Source of the DNA: a bacterium
Lineage (GTDB): Bacteria; Sumerlaeota; Sumerlaeia; MVZB01
Assembly: GCA_023480605.1 (NCBI GenBank)
Contig: JAMCWS010000134.1
Coordinates: 1 to 10,391 of the forward strand
DNA: 10,391 nucleotides
Direction of reading: 5' to 3'
In this document: in pieces, positions 1 through 4,626 of the stretch
Layout: each line of letters begins with the position of its first letter
How positions within the stretch are numbered: the first letter of the stretch is position 1
Made by a program: the position numbers and the translations under genes
The notes under the pieces: model-generated
Seen by the model: the letters and a program-made list of their open reading frames with translations, nothing else
Databases searched by the model: none
Told to the model about the DNA's origin: nothing

Positions 1-611
1 ACAATGAAGAAGGACTTGCCGATCGCCGCCCCAGGATGGATGTCGCAGCCGGTGAAGCTGTGGGCCGCCTCGCACATGATCCGCGGCAGCAGGGGCACGC
101 CGAGCCGGTGCAGCTCGTGCGCGATGCGGTAGGTGCCGACGGCCTCGAAGCCGGGGTAGCAGAAAATGATCTCCTCGAACGAATGGGCCGCCGGATCGCC
201 GTCCATGGCCGCCTGCACGTCGAGCTGAAGCATGGAGCGAAGGTCGGGCAGGCGCGCCAGAAAGGCCAGCGCGTCGTTGTCGGCCTGCTCGAGCGTGAAG
301 GGGGAAGGTGGTGCGCCGGCGTAATCGTAGGTGCGGGCCTGGAAAATCTGCTGGCGCAGGTCGCTGTGTATTTTCTCGAGAATGCCGCCGATAATGTAAC
401 CCGTCTGGCCCGACCGCACCCGCCGTTCGAGGCGGTGATCGGGGAAAAGGACGTCCTTGACGTCGGTGAGGATGGCCAGCGTGGCGGCGCGGCTGGGCAG
501 CGTTCCCTCGCCCAGGTGATTGATCACCGATTCCTCGTAATAACTCGCCGAGAGCCTTGTCACCACCTCGGTCAGGGTGCGCGGGTGGCTGGCGGGATTC
601 GGTTCGGTCAT
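1..611 (-). CDS. cysE: Serine O-acetyltransferase, N-terminal part (cut by window edge)
   Basis: This enzyme transfers acetyl from acetyl-CoA to L-serine, giving O-acetylserine, the carbon skeleton for cysteine synthesis in the cytosol. Reading the minus strand from ATG at 611 gives 203 codons without a stop, running off the left edge. The helical N-terminal region covers about residues 1-130. The family motifs follow: an LDVQAAMDGDP segment (D131), EEIIFCYPGFEAV (about 146-158), TYRIAHELHRLGVPLLPR (160-177) and CDIHPGAAIGKSFFI (189-203), where the left-handed beta-helix begins. D190 aligns with the catalytic Asp143 of E. coli CysE. The catalytic His158 equivalent should be the second codon outside the window. 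The long N-terminus is typical of the larger, plant-like/EpsC-type serine acetyltransferases. An AGAAGGAA Shine-Dalgarno lies just upstream of the ATG. The open plus-strand frame across this region is an antisense shadow. The family call is firm; the C-terminal end cannot be judged. Confidence 0.93.
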   Translation of the reverse strand, partial: MTEPNPASHPRTLTEVVTRLSASYYEESVINHLGEGTLPSRAATLAILTDVKDVLFPDHRLERRVRSGQTGYIIGGILEKIHSDLRQQIFQARTYDYAGAPPSPFTLEQADNDALAFLARLPDLRSMLQLDVQAAMDGDPAAHSFEEIIFCYPGFEAVGTYRIAHELHRLGVPLLPRIMCEAAHSFTGCDIHPGAAIGKSFFI

Positions 612-701
612 CGAAGGTTCCTTCTTTCCGCGAAGGCTTGCGGCCGGGCGCGGAGGCTGCTTCGGTTCCGGGGGTCTCCGACCGCCGCGGGCCGTACCTT
701 T

Positions 702-730
702 CTTTTACCCCCGATGCGCGGGGTTCTCAA
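702..730 (-). promoter_or_regulatory. Candidate sigma70 promoter of cysE
   Basis: On the minus strand, TTGAGA (730-725) is followed after exactly 17 nt by TAAAAG (707-702), about 90 nt upstream of the cysE ATG. The spacer holds a dyad of perfect 5-bp arms, CCCCG and CGGGG, separated by 5 nt. That could be an operator, or only GC-rich chance. The -10 box matches the consensus at four of six positions. Confidence 0.4.
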
Positions 731-747
731 GGGCGATAGGCCGCCCT
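730..747. repeat. Inverted repeat upstream of cysE promoter
   Basis: AGGGCG (730-735) and CGCCCT (742-747) are perfect 6-bp arms around a 6-nt loop. The repeat lies immediately upstream of the candidate -35 box of the cysE promoter, in the region shared with the divergent MerR promoter. It may be a regulator site. No protein can be assigned from the sequence. Confidence 0.3.
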
Positions 748-777
748 CCGCCTGGCAATCGATCCACGATCCGGCTC

Positions 778-808
778 TTGACTCTCACCTTGCGGGAGGC
801 TTTATCAT
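778..808 (+). promoter_or_regulatory. MerR-type promoter/operator with 19-bp spacer
   Basis: TTGACT (778-783) and TATCAT (803-808) are separated by 19 bp, the over-long spacing typical of promoters that MerR-family activators untwist. Normal sigma70 promoters have about 17 bp. The spacer holds an imperfect dyad, CTCACCTTGCGGGAG (784-798), which resembles drug-responsive MerR operators of the BmrR/TipA type. The MerR-like reading frame begins about 20-35 nt further on, so the site looks autoregulatory. The site looks intact although the regulator gene is broken. An alternative reading with a 17-bp spacer and TTTATC as the -10 box is a poorer fit. Confidence 0.7.
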
Positions 809-827
809 CGGAATAACCCGAGTGGGC

Positions 828-989
828 ATGAGGACATGGCCAGTGTTCAGCATCGGTGAATTCTCCGGAATGACGGGCCTTACGAATAAAACATTACGGT
901 TTTATGACGAAAAAGGCCTTCTCAAGCCCACTTGGGTCGATCCATCCGCGCGAAATCATCCGCTCCATCGATCGAATCATTGGCAATGA
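828..989 (+). pseudogene. MerR-family DNA-binding domain, truncated remnant
   Basis: This frame encodes the first part of a MerR winged helix-turn-helix. The motif FSIGEFSGMTGLTNKTLRFYD is followed by EKGLLKPTWVDPS, which is the recognition helix region and the entry to wing 1. In intact relatives this continues into a GYRYY-like wing, further helices and a dimerising coiled coil. Here the frame leaves the family pattern after the codons near 945-950 and stops at 987-989. I estimate that 50-60 residues are missing between this fragment and the coil remnant that follows in another frame. A start at GTG 843 is favoured by a TGAGGA Shine-Dalgarno 8 nt upstream; ATG 828 is the alternative. About 45-54 residues are too few for a working MerR dimer. 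The frame is also open back to position 36, but that part is antisense to cysE and should not be read as an extension. An assembly error cannot be excluded. Confidence 0.8.
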
Positions 990-1008
990 AAAGGAGGCCA
1001 GGGAAATC

Positions 1009-1467
1009 ATGGACCAATCGAATTACGAAATTCAGGAGAAGATCCTGCCGGCGATGTGGGTGGCCGGCGTGCGGATGAAAGGGCGTTACGAAGAGTGCGG
1101 CCGCGGCTTTGCGCACATCGGCCGCGCGCTGGGCCGCTCTATTTGCGGCATACCTTTTTGCCTTTTTTACGACGGCGAATTCAAAGAGAATGACGCGGAT
1201 TTTGCGGCTTGCATGCCCGTGCGCAAGTCTTGCGAAGCCGAAGGCATTACCGTGCGCGAACTGCCCGGCGGGCGTTGCGTGAGCCTGCTCTATCGCGGCC
1301 CCTACGGCGGACAGGGACGCGCCTACGAAAAATTGTTCGCTTACATTCACCGGAAAAACCTGCATCCGCTGCTTCCTTCGCGCGAAGTTTACCTCAAAGG
1401 CCCCGGCATGATCTTCAAGGGCAATCCCAGGAACCACCTCACGGAGATTCAAGTTATGGTTGAATGA
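1009..1467 (+). CDS. GyrI-like effector-binding domain, C-terminal part of a broken BmrR-like regulator
   Basis: The product (152 residues from ATG 1009) is a GyrI-like/BmrR-type small-molecule-binding domain. It begins at EIQEKILPAMWVAGVRMKG, has the central VRELPGGRCVSLLYRGPYGG hairpin, and ends with PSREVYLKGP and LTEIQVMVE. The Glu in SREVYLKGP is at the position that contacts cationic drugs in BmrR. In this same frame, codons 949-1008 encode a coiled-coil remnant (PREIIRSIDRIIGNEKEAREI), the normal linker from the MerR DNA-binding domain. The domain was therefore once the C-terminus of one regulator with the fragment at 828-989. The frame is open back to ATG 904, but those first codons overlap the DNA-binding segment out of frame and have no Shine-Dalgarno. 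An AAGGAGG at 991-997, just after the stop of the first fragment, could serve ATG 1009 with an 11-nt spacing. The domain may thus be translated alone, as some GyrI-like proteins are, or be a decaying remnant. Confidence 0.75.
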   Translation: MDQSNYEIQEKILPAMWVAGVRMKGRYEECGRGFAHIGRALGRSICGIPFCLFYDGEFKENDADFAACMPVRKSCEAEGITVRELPGGRCVSLLYRGPYGGQGRAYEKLFAYIHRKNLHPLLPSREVYLKGPGMIFKGNPRNHLTEIQVMVE

Positions 1468-1520
1468 AATCACGAACACCCTATAGGCGCCCGTTTCCGG
1501 CTTATTCATACGAATCAACG

Positions 1521-1554
1521 TATTGTGTGATATGCGGTTGATCATTACACATTA
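1521..1554. promoter_or_regulatory. Candidate metalloregulator operator upstream of cbiM
   Basis: This is an AT-rich imperfect palindrome of two 11-nt arms (1521-1531 and 1544-1554) around 12 nt. Nine of eleven positions pair, and the core is TGTGTGAT against ATTACACA. It lies about 100 nt upstream of the metal-transporter operon. Shape and core recall the GTGTTAC / GTAACAC boxes described for NikR in Desulfovibrio-type bacteria, but the spacing is not identical. A second small dyad, ATACG and CGTAT (1509-1524 region), overlaps its left side. I found no cobalamin-riboswitch box in the leader (1468-1654) and no convincing -35/-10 pair. Confidence 0.35.
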
Positions 1555-1654
1555 TATGCTGCCGCCCTTACATTTGACTGGTAATATGTGTGTGAGATTT
1601 GTATGATCGCAGGCGTTTGGCAGTGGGATTTGCGACTGAAGGCGGTGACCTGAC

Positions 1655-2728
1655 ATGCACATGGCTGACGCACTGATCTCGCCCGCCGTCGGCGCCACGA
1701 TGTGGGCCGCCGCCGGTGGGCTGATCGTTTACAGCGCCCATCGACTCAAAGCCGAACTGGACGAGCGCAAGGTGCCCCTCATGGGGGTTCTCGGGGCATT
1801 CGTCTTCGCGGCCCAGATGATCAATTTCACCATCCCGGCCACCGGTTCCAGCGGTCATATCGGCGGCGGCATCATACTCTCCATACTGCTCGGACCCGAT
1901 GCGGCATTGATCACCATCGCCTCGATTCTGACCGTGCAAGCGCTCTTTTTCGCCGATGGCGGCCTGCTGGCGCTCGGCTGCAACATCATCAACATCGGAT
2001 TCTTTCCCTGCTTTGTCGCCTATCCTTTGATATTCCGGAAAATCGTCGACGACCGCCTCACGCGAGGGCGAATACTGGCCGGTTCGGTCGCCTCGGTGGT
2101 GGTGGGCCTCCAGTTGGGCGCTCTGGCCGTGGTGCTGGAAACGGTCGGTTCGGGCATCTCCGAATTACCCTTCAAGGCGTTCGTGCTTCTCATGCAGCCG
2201 ATCCATCTGGCGATCGGCTGCGTCGAGGGACTCATCACTTCGGCCGTGGTGAGTTTCGTCTGGAAGGCGCGCCCGGAGATCCTGGAAATGGCGACCCTTG
2301 CCGGGCCGGGCACCGGCCGGTCCACGAAAAAGTTCCTCGCCTCCCTGGCCGCGGTGACGATCCTGCTCGCTGGTTTCCTGTCATGGTTTGCCTCGTCCCG
2401 CCCGGACGGGCTGGAGTGGTCGATCGAAAGAGCCGCAGGAAAGAGTGAACTGGCGGAAGCCCCGCACGGCCTCGCCGCCGCGCTGGGGCGCGTGCAGAAT
2501 ATGACGGCCTTTCTGCCGGACTACGATTTCAGGCAGTCGCAAAAACCCGCCGGGCGCGGGGTCGCTGCCGCGGCTCCGGCCGCGGCACCGGCGGTCAACG
2601 TCGGCACCTCCGTGGCCGGCCTGGTCGGCACGGCGCTGACGCTGGGGCTGGTGGCCCTGGTGAGCGTGATACTTAAAACGCGGACGCAAGATCGCGCCGC
2701 GCGCCAGAATCCATTCGCGCGTTCATGA
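1655..2728 (+). CDS. cbiM: ECF cobalt/nickel transporter, substrate-binding CbiM fused to CbiN-like PDGLE domain
   Basis: This is the membrane S-component that captures Co2+ or Ni2+ for the CbiQ/CbiO energy-coupling module. The N-terminus MHMADALISP is typical: the free amino group and His2 are metal ligands in CbiM/NikM structures. That argues for ATG 1655 over ATG 1661; a GGTGA lies 6 nt upstream of it. GSSGHIGGG (about 64-72) supplies the second key His (H68). CbiM spans about residues 1-215 with six or seven hydrophobic helices. Around 230-245 another membrane helix leads into RPDGLEW (249-255), the signature of the PDGLE/CbiN-like extracytoplasmic domain. An Ala/Pro-rich linker (about 305-320) and a final membrane helix (about 322-345) follow. 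A separate cbiN is not needed; such fusions are known. The sequence does not tell cobalt from nickel. It is the first gene of the cbiM-cbiQ-cbiO set. Confidence 0.95.
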   Translation: MHMADALISPAVGATMWAAAGGLIVYSAHRLKAELDERKVPLMGVLGAFVFAAQMINFTIPATGSSGHIGGGIILSILLGPDAALITIASILTVQALFFADGGLLALGCNIINIGFFPCFVAYPLIFRKIVDDRLTRGRILAGSVASVVVGLQLGALAVVLETVGSGISELPFKAFVLLMQPIHLAIGCVEGLITSAVVSFVWKARPEILEMATLAGPGTGRSTKKFLASLAAVTILLAGFLSWFASSRPDGLEWSIERAAGKSELAEAPHGLAAALGRVQNMTAFLPDYDFRQSQKPAGRGVAAAAPAAAPAVNVGTSVAGLVGTALTLGLVALVSVILKTRTQDRAARQNPFARS

Positions 2729-2812
2729 TTCGGACCGCGGCCGGGTAGCCCGCCATCGTTCGATGTGCGCCCGCCGCGCCGCCCGTGCGATTCATCCCGA
2801 CGAAGGTTCATG

Positions 2813-3625
2813 ATGTCGAAGATTGAATCCGCCTTGTTCGATCTTTCGGGCCTCGACGCACTTGCGCTCCAGCAGTCGCCGATACATCGCCTTGATCCGC
2901 GGGCCAAGGTGCTTACGGCGCTGGCCTTCGCGATCACGGTCGTTTCGTTCGGCAAGTACGACCTTACCGGCCCCTTGCCCCTGTTGGCCTATCCCGTCGT
3001 GCTGATCGTTCTGGGCGATCTGCCGCCCGGCTACCTGCTGGGCAAATTAATCATCGCCTCGCCGTTTGCGCTGGTCGTCGGCGTGTTCAATCCGCTACTC
3101 GATCGGGCGGCACTGACGCAATTGGGCCCGCTGAACGTCTCGGGCGGCTGGATTTCATTTGGCTCGATCCTGCTGCGTTTTGGCCTGACGCTTCTGGCCG
3201 CGTTGATTTTGATCGCGACGACCGGCTTCAATGCCGTGTGCCTGGCCCTGACGCGGCTGAGAGTTCCCCGCGTGCTGACGGTTCAACTCATGCTGCTTTA
3301 TCGCTATATTTTCGTGCTGACCGGCGAGGGAGCGCGGATGGTCAGGGCCTGGTCGCTGCGGGCGGTGTCGGAGCGCCGGATGCCGTCGCGGATCTTCAGT
3401 TCGCTCGCCGGCCAATTGTTGTTGCGCGCCCTGGATCGGGCGCAGCGGATTCACATGGCCATGCTCAGCCGCGGCTTCGAGGGTGAGATCCGCCCGATAC
3501 GTCCCCTCCGCCTGGGCGCCGCCGACGCCGCTTTTGCGCTGGCATGGACCGGATTCTTCGTGCTTGTCCGATTTTACAATATCCCCCGATTACTGGGGCG
3601 GCTCGTGACGGGAATCGCGCAATGA
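2813..3625 (+). CDS. cbiQ: ECF cobalt/nickel transporter, transmembrane coupling protein CbiQ
   Basis: CbiQ is the T-component that links the CbiM substrate subunit to the ATPase and transmits ATP-driven movement in the inner membrane. The family opening (IHRLDPRAKVLTALAFAIT, about 24-42) is followed by several hydrophobic helices. The two cytoplasmic coupling motifs are present: RMVRAWSLR (about 175-183) and MLSRGFEGEI (about 217-226), counterparts of the Ala-Arg-Gly motifs that contact the ATPase. A last membrane helix (about 236-254) ends the protein at 270 residues, normal for the family. ATG 2813 is preferred because GAAGG lies 6 nt upstream. ATG 2810 would leave only 3 nt, and upstream codons from 2765 give an Arg/Pro-rich non-family extension. 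An 84-nt gap separates it from cbiM with no obvious terminator, so co-transcription is likely. Confidence 0.95.
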   Translation: MSKIESALFDLSGLDALALQQSPIHRLDPRAKVLTALAFAITVVSFGKYDLTGPLPLLAYPVVLIVLGDLPPGYLLGKLIIASPFALVVGVFNPLLDRAALTQLGPLNVSGGWISFGSILLRFGLTLLAALILIATTGFNAVCLALTRLRVPRVLTVQLMLLYRYIFVLTGEGARMVRAWSLRAVSERRMPSRIFSSLAGQLLLRALDRAQRIHMAMLSRGFEGEIRPIRPLRLGAADAAFALAWTGFFVLVRFYNIPRLLGRLVTGIAQ

Positions 3626-4374
3626 GTCATCACATCGTCGAAGTCAAGGATCTGGCTTATACCTATCCCGGCGGCACCCGCGCTTTGCGGGGAGTTTCCT
3701 TCCGCATCGTTCATGGGGAATCCGTCGGCATCGTCGGCGCCAACGGGGCGGGCAAGTCCACGCTGCTGCGCCACCTCAACGGCACTGTCGAACCGGCGCA
3801 GGGAAGCGTCCGCGTCGGCGATTTTCCGATTACCCGGAAAACGCTTCATCAGGTTCGCCGAACCGTCGGCATGGTGTTTCAGGATCCCGACGACCAGCTT
3901 TTCATGCCGACTGTCTACGAGGACGTGGCGTTCGGGCCGCTCAACCTGGGGCTGCCGACGGCCGAAATCGAAAACCGGGTGATGCAGTCGCTGGATACCG
4001 TCGGCGCCGCCCACCTGCGCGATCGCCCCCCCTACCGGCTCTCCGGAGGCGAGAAGCGGGCCGTCGCCATCGCGACCGTACTGTCGATGACGCCCGACAT
4101 CCTGGTGCTGGATGAACCGACCTCGAACCTCGACCCCAAGGCGCGGCGCCAACTGATCGAGTTGCTCAGATCGTTCCGCCACACCAAGATCATCGCCTCG
4201 CACGACCTGGACATGATCCTGGACCTCTGCGAACGCACCATCGTGATTCACGAGGGGCGGATCACCGCCGACGGGCCGACCGCGCGCATCTTCAACGATC
4301 AGAATCTACTCGCGGAAAGCCATCTCGAAAAGCCCCTGCGCATGCAAGCCTGCCCGATATGCGGCCCCCGGTGA
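3622..4374 (+). CDS. cbiO: ECF cobalt/nickel transporter ATP-binding protein CbiO
   Basis: This is the cytosolic ABC ATPase that powers metal import with CbiQ and CbiM. All nucleotide-binding motifs are intact in 250 residues: Walker A GANGAGKST (39-47), Q-loop VFQDPDDQLF (85-94), signature LSGGE (140-144), Walker B ILVLDEP with catalytic E165, D-loop SNLDP (168-172) and switch H194 in ASHD. The PDDQLF sequence after the Q-loop is typical of ECF ATPases. The start ATG (3622) overlaps the cbiQ stop as ATGA, which suggests translational coupling. The frame is open further upstream inside cbiQ, but that extension is not family-like. The C-terminus carries a CPIC pair in QACPICGPR (residues 244-247), giving two closely spaced cysteines at the end of a metal-transporter ATPase. 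Only one ATPase gene is present, so a homodimer is expected. Confidence 0.97.
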   Translation: MSHHIVEVKDLAYTYPGGTRALRGVSFRIVHGESVGIVGANGAGKSTLLRHLNGTVEPAQGSVRVGDFPITRKTLHQVRRTVGMVFQDPDDQLFMPTVYEDVAFGPLNLGLPTAEIENRVMQSLDTVGAAHLRDRPPYRLSGGEKRAVAIATVLSMTPDILVLDEPTSNLDPKARRQLIELLRSFRHTKIIASHDLDMILDLCERTIVIHEGRITADGPTARIFNDQNLLAESHLEKPLRMQACPICGPR

Positions 4375-4386
4375 GCGAGCCGGGGG
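4365..4386 (+). terminator. GC hairpin at the cbiO stop
   Basis: CCCCCGG (4365-4371) pairs perfectly with CCGGGGG (4380-4386) around an 8-nt loop that contains the cbiO stop codon. No run of T follows, only CAATT, so it does not meet the rules for an intrinsic terminator. It may stabilise the 3' end, assist a factor-dependent stop, or be chance in GC-rich DNA. Confidence 0.3.
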
Positions 4387-4397
4387 GGCAATTGCGC

Positions 4398-4426
4398 TTG
4401 ACTCGGGTCCGAAGCGCGCCAACAAT
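4398..4426 (+). promoter_or_regulatory. Weak candidate promoter after cbiO
   Basis: TTGACT (4398-4403) and AACAAT (4421-4426) are separated by 17 nt. The -35 is good and the -10 is moderate. It would give the membrane glycosyltransferase a leader of about 200 nt. The nearer AT-rich DNA (TATATAAG at 4515) could hold the true -10 box instead, but I see no matching -35 for it. Confidence 0.3.
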
Positions 4427-4427
4427 T

Positions 4428-4446
4428 GCCGGAGCAATGAGCCGGC
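4428..4446 (+). terminator. Weak hairpin followed by T-rich stretch
   Basis: GCCGG (4428-4432) pairs with CCGGC (4442-4446) around a 9-nt loop and is followed by CCTTATTTG. The stem is only 5 bp and the T-run is interrupted. It is at best an inefficient terminator for the cbi operon, although it is the best-placed candidate between cbiO and the next gene. Confidence 0.25.
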
Positions 4447-4476
4447 CCTTATTTGAACCCGGAAAAAGCAATTCGG

Positions 4477-4598
4477 CCGCGAAAACACACAAAAAATCAC
4501 GAATTCCAAAAGTCTATATAAGATGACGCCTTCATCTTCCAGGTGAGTCCATTATATTGGTAAATTTTATTTTACGTGTATTTCGTGTCATTTCGTGG
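4477..4598. repeat. AT-rich intergenic element bounded by imperfect inverted repeats
   Basis: The left end (4477-4505) and the reverse complement of the right end (4571-4598) align at about 21 of 28 positions. Both are built from CACGAA/ACAC words: the left arm reads CCGCGAAAACACAC and onwards, and the right arm, complemented, reads CCACGAAATGACACG and onwards. The 122-bp stretch is strikingly AT-rich compared with the genes on both sides. A perfect dyad sits near its centre. There is no open frame of note inside. It resembles a small non-coding repeat of MITE or REP type. Whether it recurs elsewhere in the genome cannot be seen from this window. The 9-mer AATCACGAA of the left arm (4495-4503) also occurs just after the effector-domain gene (1468-1476). 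Confidence 0.5.
4520..4538. repeat. Perfect 7-bp inverted repeat inside the AT-rich element
   Basis: AAGATGA (4520-4526) and TCATCTT (4532-4538) are perfect arms around CGCCT. The dyad lies directly after TATATAAG, so it may be an operator over a start point of transcription or the tip of a folded repeat element. Confidence 0.4.
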
Positions 4599-4600
4599 CT
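4571..4600 (+). repeat. Three tandem 10-nt TTTCGTG-type units
   Basis: Three consecutive 10-nt units read TTTACGTGTA, TTTCGTGTCA and TTTCGTGGCT. They form the right arm of the AT-rich element and end 27 nt before the start codon of the glycosyltransferase gene. Confidence 0.5.
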
Positions 4601-4626
4601 AATGATCAATGTTTTCAGGTTGAATC

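Noticed and set aside
36..989. A 317-codon open frame on the plus strand ending in a MerR-like segment
   Set aside because: Only the last 45-54 codons look like a protein family. The rest lies antisense to the serine acetyltransferase gene, whose motifs are clear. It is a GC-rich shadow frame that happens to join the MerR fragment.
1574..1607. A possible cbiM promoter, TTGACT with TATGAT
   Set aside because: Both boxes are good, but the spacer is 22 nt, too long for sigma70 and longer than the 19-20 nt of MerR-type promoters. Shifting the -10 box loses the match.
1468..1654. A cobalamin or NiCo riboswitch in the cbiM leader
   Set aside because: I looked for the B12 box and the GCCACTG element and found neither. 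The stretch is AT-rich with only the palindrome at 1521-1554.
3574..4251. A 225-codon open frame on the minus strand
   Set aside because: It is the antisense shadow of cbiO, in which every ABC motif is intact on the plus strand.
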